A DNA stretch of 62,720 nucleotides from UBA8438 sp963934795 (GCA_963934795.1 CAWWAF010000008.1:1-62720), one strand, 5' to 3'. Numbered from the stretch's first letter, positions 7,848 through 18,061 are shown. The notes: a model not told the origin generated them from the sequence alone. Translations and numbers: made by a program.

Positions 7848-9268
7848 GCCGCCTGAGCTCGACGCTCGGCAAGGTGCTGGTCGTCCTGCTGGTCGTCATC
7901 GTCGGCGCCGTCGTCGTGGCCCGGGTCATCGGGGTGCGGATGGAGCTGGATGGCAGCGGCGCACGGCCATTGCTGTCCCGTTTTGACGAAGACGCGCACT
8001 TCGACGCACTCGAAGTGAGTCGGGCCGAACAGAGCCAGCTGGACGCCACTGCGGCAGTGCTGGATGCGCCGGCTGGTCGAACCGTTCCGGCCGTCTCGGC
8101 TGACCGGCGCCCTGAGACGTTCTGGCCCGCCTACCGGGGGGCCTCCCGCACCGGTCGCTACGACTTCCCCATCAGCACCAACTGGCCGGACGACGGCTTG
8201 CCGCAACTGTGGCAGCAGCCTATCGGCGGCGGCTACGCGTCGTTTGCCGTAGCCGACGGTAGGCTGTTCACCATCGAACAACGGCGCGCGCGCGAAGTGG
8301 TGGCCGCCTACGACCCGGACAGCGGGGCCGAACTCTGGACCCACGACTGGGAGGAGCAGTTCGAGGAGACGATGGGCGGCGATGGTCCCCGCGCCACCCC
8401 GACCTGGGATGACGGACGGGTGTTTGCGCTGGGCGCGGGCGGTGAACTGCGTGGCCTGGCCGCCGATACCGGACGCCTGCTGTGGCGGACGAACATGCTG
8501 GACGATGCGGGGTCTGGCAACCTCACCTGGGCCATGTCCGCGTCACCGCTGGTGGTTGACAACATGGTGGTGGTGTTGCCGGGCGGGCGCGATGGTCACT
8601 CCGTGACGGCCTATGACGCCGACACCGGCGACACTGTCTGGACCGCGCTCAGCGACGTGGCCGGCTACACCGCGCCGATGCTCGTGGAGCTGGCCGGCGT
8701 GCGCCAGATTCTGGTGGTGACGGCCCAGCGCGCGGCCGGTCTGAGTGTGGAAGACGGGGCCCTGCTGTGGGACTACCCGTGGGTCGTGTCCAACGTGCCA
8801 AACATGGCCCAGCCCGTGATGGTGGGCTCGAATCGAATCTTTCTGTCCGCGAGCTACGGGCAGGGCTCGGCCATGATCGAAGTGTCGTCAGCGGGCGACG
8901 CGCTGTCGGCCCGCGAGGTGTGGCGCACGAACCGGATGAAGAATAAGTTCAGCAGTTCCGTGCTGCACGACGGTTTCATTTACGGCCTCGACAACAACAT
9001 TCTGGCCTGTATGGACGCCGCGACCGGCGAGCTCGTCTGGAAGGGCGGGCGCTACGGGTTCGGTCAACTGTTGTTTACCGACGGACATCTGGTCGTGCTC
9101 ACCGAACGCGGAGAGGTCGTGCTGGTGCGCGCCACCCCGGAGGGGCATGAGGAAGTGAATCGGTTCTCCGCCATCGAAGGGAAGACCTGGAACGTGCCCA
9201 CCATCGCCGACGGCACGCTGTTCGTGCGCAACGCCACCCAGATGGCGGCGTTCGACATCCGGCCCTAG
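7844..9268 (+). CDS. Membrane-anchored PQQ-type beta-propeller protein
   Basis: A 474-aa protein with one N-terminal transmembrane helix (about residues 7-26, Val-rich) and an extracytoplasmic propeller made of repeats such as YDPDSGAELWTHDW, LAADTGRLLWRTN, YDADTGDTVWTAL and MDAATGELVWKGG. These are BamB/quinoprotein-like blades with the W docking motif. I see no residues proving that PQQ is bound, so a scaffold or binding function is as likely as an oxidoreductase. The GTG start overlaps the coxG-like stop, the strongest hint that its role is tied to that module. After its stop there is a 110-bp gap before recC. Confidence 0.85.
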   Translation: MSRLSSTLGKVLVVLLVVIVGAVVVARVIGVRMELDGSGARPLLSRFDEDAHFDALEVSRAEQSQLDATAAVLDAPAGRTVPAVSADRRPETFWPAYRGASRTGRYDFPISTNWPDDGLPQLWQQPIGGGYASFAVADGRLFTIEQRRAREVVAAYDPDSGAELWTHDWEEQFEETMGGDGPRATPTWDDGRVFALGAGGELRGLAADTGRLLWRTNMLDDAGSGNLTWAMSASPLVVDNMVVVLPGGRDGHSVTAYDADTGDTVWTALSDVAGYTAPMLVELAGVRQILVVTAQRAAGLSVEDGALLWDYPWVVSNVPNMAQPVMVGSNRIFLSASYGQGSAMIEVSSAGDALSAREVWRTNRMKNKFSSSVLHDGFIYGLDNNILACMDAATGELVWKGGRYGFGQLLFTDGHLVVLTERGEVVLVRATPEGHEEVNRFSAIEGKTWNVPTIADGTLFVRNATQMAAFDIRP

Positions 9269-9378
9269 GCCTGCTTGCGCTTGATCTGGGTGGACTATGC
9301 GTCCCGCCACTTCGACGAGCCGGGCGCACGTGACGCGGGGCAGGAGATCCTGGCCTCCCGCCCCGGCTCAGATCCGCA

Positions 9379-12300
9379 ATGGCACTCGAACTGAAATACG
9401 CGTCTGACGCGACGGTGCTGCTCGACGACCTGGTTGATTCGCTGGGCAGGCCAAGCAGCCCGGCCGGTGTCGTGGTGCCGGTGCTGATGCCATCGCTGCC
9501 GCTCGTAGACCTCACCAAAGCTGAGCTGGCCCGGCGTCACGGCGTCGCCATGGGCGTCACGTTTCTCCTGCCTGGCAGCTTCATCGAACGCATGGCCCAG
9601 ATGGTCGGTCTCAGTCCGGTCCATCCGTCCTGGCGGTCAGAAGGTCTGGCCTGGCGGCTGCTGCCGCTACTGGCCGCCATGGCCGAAGAGGGCCATACCC
9701 CTCGACTGGAGGCGGCGTGCGTAGATGCCCGAGCGCGACAGGCCCTGGCCCGTGAGGTAGCCGACCGCTTCGACCAATACCTGTATTTCAGACCGGGCAT
9801 GATTGCCGCGTGGGACCGAGGGGAAGCCTGGGAGGGCTTGCCCGAGCAGGCCCAAGGGGACGAGGCCTGGCAACGGGAACTCTGGCGGCGCGTATCGAAG
9901 GAGTTGGCGGACCACCACCATCCCGCCGTCCGCCTGCAGGAGCTGGTCGCGCGCATCCAACAGGGCGACGGCGAGCTGCCGGCCTCGCTCGAAGTGCTGG
10001 CCACCGGGCCCTTGCCCCCCACCCTCTTACCCCTGCTGCGCGCCCTGGCCAGCAGGACCCGTGTCTGCCTGCGCGCCTTGCTGCCATCCACCGAGTATCT
10101 CGGCGACATGCGAGCCGGCCGCGCGCAGATGCGGGCGGGGAAGAAAGTGGACCCTGCGTGGGAAGGGCATCCCCTCTTGTCGCACTTGGGGAAGCAAGCC
10201 GTCGACAGTTTTCGCAGTTTCGAGGAGGCGCTGGTCACCGAGGGCCAGGAGTACAACGTCATCGCGCTGCCCGAGCCCCGGTCCGACTCGCTGCTGGCCC
10301 GTCTGCAAGCGGACATCCGCGCGGCGCGCCAGCCAGGAGCAGTGGGCACGACCGCCCCGATCGCGGCAGACCGGTCGGTGCGTGTACATCGCTGCCACGG
10401 CGCCCGGCGCGAGGTGGAAGTGCTACGAGATGAACTGCTGGACGCCTTCGGCAGCCTGCCCGGTCTAACCGCGAGCGACGTATTGATTCTGGCCCCCGAC
10501 CTGGACACCTACGGTCCGCTCGCCGAGGCCATCTTGCGGGAAGGCGACCCCGCGTTGCCACTGCGCTTGTCGGAGCGGCGTCTCGATCGCAGCGATCCTC
10601 TGGTGCAAGGCCTGCAGACGTTGGTGCGCCTGGCTGCGGGCCGCGCTCCTCTGAGCGAGGGCCTGGCCCTGATGGAGCTGCCCGCGGTCACCGCCTGTGT
10701 GGAATCGCTGGGCACAGACCCGGAGAGGCTGGCCGACCGCCTGCGTGCCTCCGGTATCACCTGGGGACTTAACGCGGCCCATCGCCAGTCGATGGACGCC
10801 GGCGACCAGGCCACGGGCACCTGGCGGGAAGGCCTGGACCGATTGCTGGCGGGCCTGTGGCTGGGTGATGCGCAAGCATCGTCGGATGCCCACCAAAGCC
10901 CGGCCCTGCCGGTGGCCGGTGACCTGGGAGCCGAACCCTCGTCGATGAGCGCCTCGCTGGACTGGCTGGATGACCTGGTGTGCCTGCTGGAAGCGTGGCA
11001 ATTCGAGGCCAGCCCAGGCCAGTGGGCCGACCGCCTGGACCAGGCGCTGGACCAGGTGCTTGCCGCAGAGGACGGGCGGTTCGAGTCGACGGCGGCCGTG
11101 GACCTTATCGGCCAGTTGCGTGCCGCCGAGACCGAACATGCGTGCGCCCTGCCGATGGACGCCGCCGCCGTATCCGACTGGCTCGACCAGGCCGCCCAAG
11201 ATGAAATCCGTGCCGTGTCAAGGGTGGGCGGAGCCATGGCCATGGGTGGGTTCAAGCCGATGCGCGCCATCCCCTGCCGTGTGCTGGCGGTCATGGGCCT
11301 GCAGGACTCCGAATTTCCACGCAGAGCCACGGCGCCCGCCTGGGACCTGTTGGCGGCGGCGCCGCGCCCCTGCGACCGGGACCCCGTGCGCGAAGACCGG
11401 CAGCTCTTTCTCGACGCTCTCCTGGCGGCCGACGACCGGGTTATCTTGACGGCCACGGCCCGTAACATCCGCAGCAACAAGGAAGAACCGCTCTCGGCCT
11501 GCGTCGATGAATTCTTGAGGGTGGCGGCAGCGACGGTGTCCAGCATGCCCGACACCCGTGAGGCCACCTATCGGGCGCTGATCGAAGACCATCCACTACA
11601 GCCGTTCAACCCAGCCTGCTTCACCGGCCCACGAGCCTCGTTCGACACCGGCCATCTCGAGATTGCCCGGGCGTTCGAGCAGCGACAGGATGTGGCCGCG
11701 CCATTTCAGGCCGGCGTGTTCGAGCCGTCCGAAAAGGTCCAGTCTGCCGATCTCGAGCTGCACGAGATGATCCGTATGCTGAAAGACCCGTGGTCGACCT
11801 GGCTGGGTTCCCTGGGGGTCGTGCTGCCCCAGGCCGGGGATGATCCGTTCGCCATGGACAGGGAACCGGTGGCGGCCCCAACGGGCCTGAACCGGTGGCA
11901 GATTCAGACCGAGGTCATCGCCGCCGTGCTAGACGGACGCACCACGTTCCTGGAGAAACGCCTGGCGGCCGACCGCCTGATTCCCTACGGAAACCTGGGC
12001 GCCGCAATGGGCCGACAGAGCGTGCACGACGCCGTGTCCCTGGCCCGACTCGCTGTGCGCGAGGCAGGTGGCCGGCTTCAGCCCCAACGGCTGGTGTATC
12101 GGGCAGGGAGCCCGCAGGTCGCCGGAAACATTACCGTCAATACCGAGGGCAGTCTGCAGGTGCTGGTCATGCCCACCGAACTGCAGGGACGGCCCCATCA
12201 CCGTCTCGATGCCTGGGTTCGGGCGACCTTTGCCGCCGCCTGTGGCATGCGCGGCGACACCCTCGTGGTGTCCAAGGATGGGGAGATGGCCAGAGTCGAC

Positions 12301-12663
12301 CGCATGCCGTCCATGGCCCCAGTCCAGGCACAAGCCGCGCTCGACAGCCTGCTCCAGCTGTGCCGGCAGGCGCGACGGCGCCCCTTGCCGTTCGGGCCAA
12401 AGACCAGCTTTGCGATCTTCGACGCGGGCCGGCGCGGCGTCGACGAAGCCGACAGAGCCCTGAAGGCGTGGCAACAGCAACCCAAGGGCCCACCCGGTGA
12501 GGGCGATAGTGCCTCGGCCCAACTGGCGTGGCGCGATCGGGACCCGTTCGCCGAGATCATCTTCGACGAGTGGCGCCGCCTCGCCGCCGAGGTTTTCGAC
12601 CCGGTGGAAGTCTGGTTCGCGAACACCGCGTCCACATCGAAAGCGGGGCTGACGGATGGCTAA
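9379..12663 (+). CDS. recC: Exonuclease V subunit gamma, RecC
   Basis: A 1094-aa protein, near the 1122 of E. coli RecC. Recognisable blocks include FLLPGSFIERM and WRLLPLL near the N-terminus, DVLILAPDLDTYGPLAEAI about residue 370, MELPAVTACV about 435, and the conserved PFRVLAVMGLQDSEFPR-type block (here PCRVLAVMGLQDSEFPR) about 632-650. RecC is an inactivated helicase that in E. coli scans for Chi within RecBCD. The context settles the assignment, since recB and recD follow with overlaps. An in-frame stop at 9331 and no alternative start codon fix the ATG at 9379, although no strong ribosome binding site precedes it. The last 8 bp overlap recB. Confidence 0.92.
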   Translation: MALELKYASDATVLLDDLVDSLGRPSSPAGVVVPVLMPSLPLVDLTKAELARRHGVAMGVTFLLPGSFIERMAQMVGLSPVHPSWRSEGLAWRLLPLLAAMAEEGHTPRLEAACVDARARQALAREVADRFDQYLYFRPGMIAAWDRGEAWEGLPEQAQGDEAWQRELWRRVSKELADHHHPAVRLQELVARIQQGDGELPASLEVLATGPLPPTLLPLLRALASRTRVCLRALLPSTEYLGDMRAGRAQMRAGKKVDPAWEGHPLLSHLGKQAVDSFRSFEEALVTEGQEYNVIALPEPRSDSLLARLQADIRAARQPGAVGTTAPIAADRSVRVHRCHGARREVEVLRDELLDAFGSLPGLTASDVLILAPDLDTYGPLAEAILREGDPALPLRLSERRLDRSDPLVQGLQTLVRLAAGRAPLSEGLALMELPAVTACVESLGTDPERLADRLRASGITWGLNAAHRQSMDAGDQATGTWREGLDRLLAGLWLGDAQASSDAHQSPALPVAGDLGAEPSSMSASLDWLDDLVCLLEAWQFEASPGQWADRLDQALDQVLAAEDGRFESTAAVDLIGQLRAAETEHACALPMDAAAVSDWLDQAAQDEIRAVSRVGGAMAMGGFKPMRAIPCRVLAVMGLQDSEFPRRATAPAWDLLAAAPRPCDRDPVREDRQLFLDALLAADDRVILTATARNIRSNKEEPLSACVDEFLRVAAATVSSMPDTREATYRALIEDHPLQPFNPACFTGPRASFDTGHLEIARAFEQRQDVAAPFQAGVFEPSEKVQSADLELHEMIRMLKDPWSTWLGSLGVVLPQAGDDPFAMDREPVAAPTGLNRWQIQTEVIAAVLDGRTTFLEKRLAADRLIPYGNLGAAMGRQSVHDAVSLARLAVREAGGRLQPQRLVYRAGSPQVAGNITVNTEGSLQVLVMPTELQGRPHHRLDAWVRATFAAACGMRGDTLVVSKDGEMARVDRMPSMAPVQAQAALDSLLQLCRQARRRPLPFGPKTSFAIFDAGRRGVDEADRALKAWQQQPKGPPGEGDSASAQLAWRDRDPFAEIIFDEWRRLAAEVFDPVEVWFANTASTSKAGLTDG

Positions 12664-15600
12664 CTTCCATCTCCACCTGACCGATGTGCCCACGGGCCTG
12701 TCGGTCATCGAAGCCAGCGCGGGCACCGGGAAAACCTGGACGATCTCCCACCTACTGCCCCGCCTGCTTGTAGACGGGGTCGTCAGCGACATCGGCGAGG
12801 TCCTGCTAGTCACCTTTACCGAGGACGCGGCCCGCGAGCTGGGCGAGCGGACCAGACGCCAACTGGCGGCCCTGGTGGCCCATGCCGACGCAGACACCCG
12901 GCCCGGGAACGGCGAGGAGGGCATTCGTGTTCTGCTGGACCGCCTCGGCGCCCTTGCCGCTCCGGAACGGGACGCGGCCATGTTACGTCTGCGTCTGGCA
13001 CTGGCTGAGAGCGACCAGCTTGCGGTGTCGACCATCCATTCTTTCTGCAAGCAGGTGCTGGCGTCCGAAAGTTTTTTGTGCGGCATGCCCGCCGGATTCG
13101 ACGTGCTGCCGGACGCCGGCGAGCTGAAGTCGGATGCCGTCAAGGACACGTGGCGCACCGACCTCGCCGCCGATTCGTTGCTGGCCGCCGTGGCGGCTCT
13201 TGGCAAGTGGTCGGTCGAGGGCGATCTCAAGGCGTGGCGCTCGCTGACCCAGCGGCCGTCGACCCGCATGGCACCGGAGGCTCCGTCGCTGCAGGAAGCG
13301 CGCAACCGGGTGGCGCAGACGCTCAAGGCGTTGAAGGATGCCCGCGCCGACATTGGCCGCCTGCGGGAGATTGCCGACCGGGACACGGTGCAGCTGAACA
13401 ACTCAAAACAGAACCCAGGCGCCGATTCGGTGGCCCAACTCGACGCCTGGCACACCCTGCTCGAGGCCCTGGACCCGCAACAGCCCCCGGTGGAGATCTT
13501 TTCTGTCGCCGAACGCTTGGCTGGCGCGGCATCCTGGTTTGGCCGGAAAGGTGCGGTGGGCAAGGCCGCCTCGGATAAGGCTGGCGCGTTGCCACTCGTG
13601 GCCACCGCTGAAGCGGTGCAGGCCACCGTCGGCACCACCGGCTGGGCTTGGCTCGCGCACCTCGACCAGGCGGCGGGGCAACGATTCGAGCGAAGCCTGC
13701 GACGCGACAACGCCGTCACCTTCGATGGCTTGATTCAGACGCTGCACCGAGCCCTGTGCTTGGGGCCGAACCGCGTCGCTCTCACGCGGCGCCTGTCTGA
13801 CAAATGGAAAGTGGGCCTGATCGACGAGAGCCAGGACACCGACCAGCAGCAGCTTGAAATCTTCAGGGCCATCTTCGACCGCGGGACCGGACGCGGACGG
13901 CTCATCCTGGTCGGTGACCCCAAGCAGGCCATCTACAGCTTTCGCGGTGGAGACCTCGACGCGTATCTGTCGGCCCGGCCAACGGATGAGGCTCGGGTGA
14001 GCGACCTGGCCACGACCTACCGGTCGGCCCACGGCCTGGTGGTGGCCCTGAACACCTTCTTCGGACGGCCCCGGGCCTTCGGCAACCCCGCCCTGGTGCA
14101 TCCAGAGGCGACGGCCGCCCGCCAGGATGCAGACCTGCCCCTGCCCGCCGACGGGCACGGTCGACTCGTGGCATGGGTGGTGCCCGACGCCGACAGCGAG
14201 CAGTGGATGCGTGCCCAGCCGCGCCGAGAGCGCGCGGCAGCCTGCACCGCCGCGGCTATCGTGGATCTGCTGGGCCGGACGCTTTCAGCGGCGGGCGCCG
14301 CCGCGGAAACGGTCACGCCGGCGCACGTCGCCGTGTTGACCCGCACCAATCGCGAAGCGCAGCTGGTCTACGGGGCGTTGCGCGCGCGGGGCGTACCGAC
14401 CGTGATTCGCGACGACGGCGACGTCATGCGGAGCGAAACGGCGTCCGACCTCGCGTCCATTCTGAAGGCGGTGCTCTCACCCACCCATCCCGGATGGCGA
14501 CGGGCCGCCATGGCGACCCGCCTGTTCGGCTACGACTCGGCCATGCTGGCCGACCTCACGAGTGCGGATACGGATCAGCGGCTGGCCAGCTTCTCGGAGT
14601 GGGGAGACGTGTGGCGACGTCGAGGCATTGCCGCCCTGATGGCCGGCCTAGAAGCCCAAGCCGAGGCCACGCTTCGGCTCGCCCGTGCGCCCGGTGGCGA
14701 GCGACATCTCACCGATTTGCGACATCTCGAGGAACTGCTGCAGGCGCGGGAGGCCGAGGGCCAGCGAACCCCCGAAAAGTTGCTGCAATGGTTCGAGGGC
14801 GAGCGAATGTCTGAGGCCCGCCCGGCGGATGAACGCCTGCGCCGCCTGGACGTAGACGGCGACGCCGTGCAAGTGGTCACCGTGCACCGAGCGAAGGGGC
14901 TGGAATTTGACTTCGTGTTTTGCCCCTACCTCTGGTCTGTTCTGCCGGACCCCGGTGCCAGTGAACGTCTGCTGGTGCGCCGTGACGACGGCTGGATGCT
15001 GGCCGACGGTACACAGCGGGACAACCAGGCAGAGCTTCGCGCCGTGACCGCCGAGCGCCTGCTCGAAGACTTGCGCCTGGCCTACGTGGCCCTGACCCGC
15101 GCCCGCCGCCGCGTGACGCTGCTGGCCGGACCCCTGGGGTACACCGCGAAGTCGACTCTGCCCCCGACCTCGCTCGATTGGCTGCTGCGAACAGACGAAC
15201 TCGTGGACAGCCTGGAAGACTGGTACGCGTCCATCGCCATCCGGAAGCACAGCACCTCTGGATGCGAGCACGGCGACACGCTGCGCCGCCTCCAAGAGAC
15301 GCAGCCAGACGTCATCACCGTGTCTGTCCCGCCTGCGCCCAGCGAAACGATCTGGACAGGCGGCGGCCATGCCGAAGCCGCCATGCACGCGCGCCGCGCC
15401 CCCGCGCTCGACCTGCGGGCCTGGCACCTCACCAGCTTCTCGCGGCTGGCCCATGGCCGGCACGAGGAACGGGAACGCAGTGACGCTGTAGTGGATGCGA
15501 CGGTGGAAGTGATGACGGAAGCGATGTTGGAGCCAGAAGGCGCCGGCGCCGACGTGCCCCTCGCCGCCTTCGCTCGCGGCACCCACGCCGGCAACTGCCT

Positions 15601-16297
15601 GCACGAGCTGCTGGAGCAGTGGAATTTCCAGGAGGACACCTCGGCGCTGGTGGACCGTACCCTGCAGCGGCATCGGCTCTATTCCCAAGAAGCCGTGGAG
15701 GCGGTGCGGCACACACTCGACGATCTCAAGAGCACCCGCCTCGACAGCCTGGACGTCAGCCTCCAGACGGCCGCCTCGGACACCAGTCTGTCTGAATGGG
15801 AGTTCCTCCTACCCCTGGGTCAAGCCGGCATCACCGGCCATGCGCTGTCGAACATCTTTGCCCGTCATGCCAGGAACGACGACGAACGCAACTATGCGCT
15901 CGACCTTGCGGGTCTGCCAGGCCAGGCGTTGTCCGGCATGCTGACCGGGTATATCGACCGCCTCGTGCGGGCCGATGACCACTGGGGCGTCGTCGACTGG
16001 AAGAGCAACTATCTGGGGCCGCGCTACGCCGACTACAGCCGGCCGGCGATGTGGCGGTGCGCGGCCGGGCAGCACTACCTGCTCCAGATTCATCTATATC
16101 TCGTCGCCCTGCGCCGCTACCTGCGTCTCCATAACTCCGGGTTGCAGGCCGTCTCAGGAAGCCTGCTGTTTCTGCGTGGCGTCCTCCCCGAAACCAACCA
16201 GGGTGTGCTCGAAATAGCGCCGCCCAAGGCGTTGCTAGACGACCTCGACGGGCTGTTCGGGAGCGCGACCAGCCCAGGCAGGGAGGCCCCAGCATGA
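12656..16297 (+). CDS. recB: Exonuclease V subunit beta, RecB (helicase-nuclease)
   Basis: A 1213-aa SF1A helicase with a C-terminal nuclease. Walker A is ASAGTGKT (20-27), motif II LIDESQDTDQQQ (about 388), motif III GDPKQAIYSFRGGD (about 422), motif V/VI VVTVHRAKGLEFD and AYVALTRARRRV (about 740-820). The RecB-type nuclease core shows GYIDRLVR and VVDWKSNYLG (about 1098-1120), the D-x-K metal site. With RecC and RecD it unwinds and degrades double-strand ends, loads RecA, and attacks foreign linear DNA. It overlaps recC by 8 bp at the start and recD by 4 bp (ATGA) at the end, so the three subunits are made in a coupled way. Confidence 0.95.
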   Translation: MANFHLHLTDVPTGLSVIEASAGTGKTWTISHLLPRLLVDGVVSDIGEVLLVTFTEDAARELGERTRRQLAALVAHADADTRPGNGEEGIRVLLDRLGALAAPERDAAMLRLRLALAESDQLAVSTIHSFCKQVLASESFLCGMPAGFDVLPDAGELKSDAVKDTWRTDLAADSLLAAVAALGKWSVEGDLKAWRSLTQRPSTRMAPEAPSLQEARNRVAQTLKALKDARADIGRLREIADRDTVQLNNSKQNPGADSVAQLDAWHTLLEALDPQQPPVEIFSVAERLAGAASWFGRKGAVGKAASDKAGALPLVATAEAVQATVGTTGWAWLAHLDQAAGQRFERSLRRDNAVTFDGLIQTLHRALCLGPNRVALTRRLSDKWKVGLIDESQDTDQQQLEIFRAIFDRGTGRGRLILVGDPKQAIYSFRGGDLDAYLSARPTDEARVSDLATTYRSAHGLVVALNTFFGRPRAFGNPALVHPEATAARQDADLPLPADGHGRLVAWVVPDADSEQWMRAQPRRERAAACTAAAIVDLLGRTLSAAGAAAETVTPAHVAVLTRTNREAQLVYGALRARGVPTVIRDDGDVMRSETASDLASILKAVLSPTHPGWRRAAMATRLFGYDSAMLADLTSADTDQRLASFSEWGDVWRRRGIAALMAGLEAQAEATLRLARAPGGERHLTDLRHLEELLQAREAEGQRTPEKLLQWFEGERMSEARPADERLRRLDVDGDAVQVVTVHRAKGLEFDFVFCPYLWSVLPDPGASERLLVRRDDGWMLADGTQRDNQAELRAVTAERLLEDLRLAYVALTRARRRVTLLAGPLGYTAKSTLPPTSLDWLLRTDELVDSLEDWYASIAIRKHSTSGCEHGDTLRRLQETQPDVITVSVPPAPSETIWTGGGHAEAAMHARRAPALDLRAWHLTSFSRLAHGRHEERERSDAVVDATVEVMTEAMLEPEGAGADVPLAAFARGTHAGNCLHELLEQWNFQEDTSALVDRTLQRHRLYSQEAVEAVRHTLDDLKSTRLDSLDVSLQTAASDTSLSEWEFLLPLGQAGITGHALSNIFARHARNDDERNYALDLAGLPGQALSGMLTGYIDRLVRADDHWGVVDWKSNYLGPRYADYSRPAMWRCAAGQHYLLQIHLYLVALRRYLRLHNSGLQAVSGSLLFLRGVLPETNQGVLEIAPPKALLDDLDGLFGSATSPGREAPA

Positions 16298-17949
16298 GCC
16301 GATCCGCCATCCAGATGTTGCAGCGCCGGTGGAACCTTCCCGACGCGGCCGCGCCGGTGCTGGAACGCTTCTTTACCTCGTGGGCCGCCGGTCACACCTC
16401 GCTCGAGCTGACCGACGCAGAAGCCGGCATTCTTACCGGCAGCGCCGCCGTCACGAGCGGCAGCCACGGCAGCCGACCCGCGCCACTGGTCCTGCGTGGC
16501 ACCCGGCTGCAGTCCTGGCGACTGGACCAAGCGGAGGCCCGGGTGGCCGCCAGGTTGCGGGAACTGGCCAGCGAATATGAACAGGTTCCCCCTGGCGACG
16601 CTGGCGATCTTGCCCAGCTCTTTCCCAACCCAGAGTCGGCTCAACGGCGCGCGGCAGAGCTAGGTCTACGTCGGTCCCTCGCCCTGGTGACCGGCGGTCC
16701 CGGCACCGGCAAGACCACCACAGCCGCGAAACTGCTCGCCCTGCTGGCAAGCCGAGAGCCCGGTATCCGCGTCGCGCTGGCCGCACCCACCGGCAAGGCC
16801 GCGGCCCGCCTCGGAGAAGCCATCGCCCAAGCCGCCAGGGAGCTTGACGGACCGCTGGCCAGTGTCCGTCCACGGCTCGAGCGAGCCGCGTTTCAGGCCC
16901 GAACCCTGCATCGGCTGCTCCGCTGGCATCCGCGCACAGACCGCTGCCGATTCCACGCCGGCAATCCCCTGCCCTATGACGTCGTGGTCGTCGACGAAGC
17001 CTCCATGCTCGACCTCGTCCTCTGGGACCGCCTGCTGTCCGCCCTCGGCCGCGGTACTCGCCTCGTCGTGCTCGGCGACCACAGACAGCTCGAAAGCGTG
17101 CAACCCGGCCGGGTGCTGGCCGAGATGATCGCCGCGGCCGCCAGTAGAGGCGATACTGCAGCCTATGGTCCCCTGGCCGACTGCCACGCCGAGCTCGACC
17201 GCAACTACCGATTCGAGTCGCACCCAGGTATCAGCCGCCTCGCCGCCGCCATTCGCAATTACGACGGTGAGACCACGCTACAGACCCTGACAAACGAAGA
17301 CCATCGAGAGGAACTCTTCCATTACTCCTCCGCACAGGTGAACGACGCCCTGGAACAGGTCTGGCCTCAGATCATGGCCGTCGTCCGAGCGTCAACTCCG
17401 GACGAGGCCCTCGCCGCGCTGGCCCGCATTCGCATCCTGTGCGCCCTCCGCCGGGGCCCCTACGGCGTCGAAGGCGTCAACGCCCGCGTCGAGTCCAGAC
17501 TCCGCCGCGAGGGCCTACCCGCAGGCCAATGGGCCCACGGACGCCCCGTGCTGGTCACCGCCAACGATCCCCACAGCGGACTCTTCAACGGCGATGTCGG
17601 CGTACTCCTGAACAGACAGGATGGGCGCGGCATCACCGCCTGGTTCCACGGCCTCCAGGAACCGCGCACCGTCCCGCTCGCTGCTCTGCCCAGCCACGAC
17701 ACCGCCTGGGCCATGACCGTGCACCGATCACAAGGCAGCGAATTCGAATCGGTGCTTCTAGTGCTGCCGCCACAAGCGCACGAATTGACCGGACCCGAGC
17801 TGCTCTACACCGGAGTGACTCGGGCTCGATCACGGATTCTGATCGTGGCGGACGAGGGGGCCTTGCGGGCTGCCTGCCAGAAGCGTCCATCTCGCCAGAC
17901 GGGGCTGCTGGAGAAGCTCACGCATCCAGAGGGACATTCAGGCACATGA
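16294..17949 (+). CDS. recD: Exonuclease V subunit alpha, RecD helicase
   Basis: A 551-aa SF1B 5'-3' helicase, a little shorter than E. coli RecD (608). Walker A is GGPGTGKTT (about 134-142), motif Ia AAPTGKAAARL, motif II VVDEASMLD (about 231), motif III LGDHRQLESV, and the C-terminal motif V/VI pair AMTVHRSQGSEFE and YTGVTRARSRI. It starts inside the recB stop (ATGA). The order recC-recB-recD lacks the ptr gene that separates recC and recB in enterobacteria. After its stop lies a short segment that seems to hold the tail of a broken minus-strand gene, then the convergent SRAP gene. Confidence 0.94.
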   Translation: MSRSAIQMLQRRWNLPDAAAPVLERFFTSWAAGHTSLELTDAEAGILTGSAAVTSGSHGSRPAPLVLRGTRLQSWRLDQAEARVAARLRELASEYEQVPPGDAGDLAQLFPNPESAQRRAAELGLRRSLALVTGGPGTGKTTTAAKLLALLASREPGIRVALAAPTGKAAARLGEAIAQAARELDGPLASVRPRLERAAFQARTLHRLLRWHPRTDRCRFHAGNPLPYDVVVVDEASMLDLVLWDRLLSALGRGTRLVVLGDHRQLESVQPGRVLAEMIAAAASRGDTAAYGPLADCHAELDRNYRFESHPGISRLAAAIRNYDGETTLQTLTNEDHREELFHYSSAQVNDALEQVWPQIMAVVRASTPDEALAALARIRILCALRRGPYGVEGVNARVESRLRREGLPAGQWAHGRPVLVTANDPHSGLFNGDVGVLLNRQDGRGITAWFHGLQEPRTVPLAALPSHDTAWAMTVHRSQGSEFESVLLVLPPQAHELTGPELLYTGVTRARSRILIVADEGALRAACQKRPSRQTGLLEKLTHPEGHSGT

Positions 17950-18061
17950 TGGCCAGTCGGATCACATAGTTCCGGGTCGACTCGATGGAGCGCTGTGTAA
18001 TCGGAAGTCCGCGATACGAATCCCAATCCTCGAATCGGTCGAGCTTTCGTCTATTTTCGTC
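17918..18061 (-). pseudogene. Possible gene remnant between recD and the SRAP gene
   Basis: Read on the minus strand, this gap gives an open frame with a protein-like sequence: KRDENRRKLDRFEDWDSYRG, then LPITQRSIESTRNYVIRLA, ending in a TGA at 17918-17920. The W-D-S-Y-x-G-x-P-I pattern recalls small proteins of unknown function common in mobile and variable regions, though I cannot name the family. There is no start codon in a sensible place, and upstream the frame runs into the end of the SRAP gene in another phase. It is best read as the 3' remnant of a lost gene, or as a chance frame. Confidence 0.35.

Noticed and set aside
11929..13719. 596-codon minus-strand frame opposite recC/recB.
   Set aside because: It is an antisense shadow produced by high GC; the plus strand encodes conserved RecC and RecB motifs throughout.
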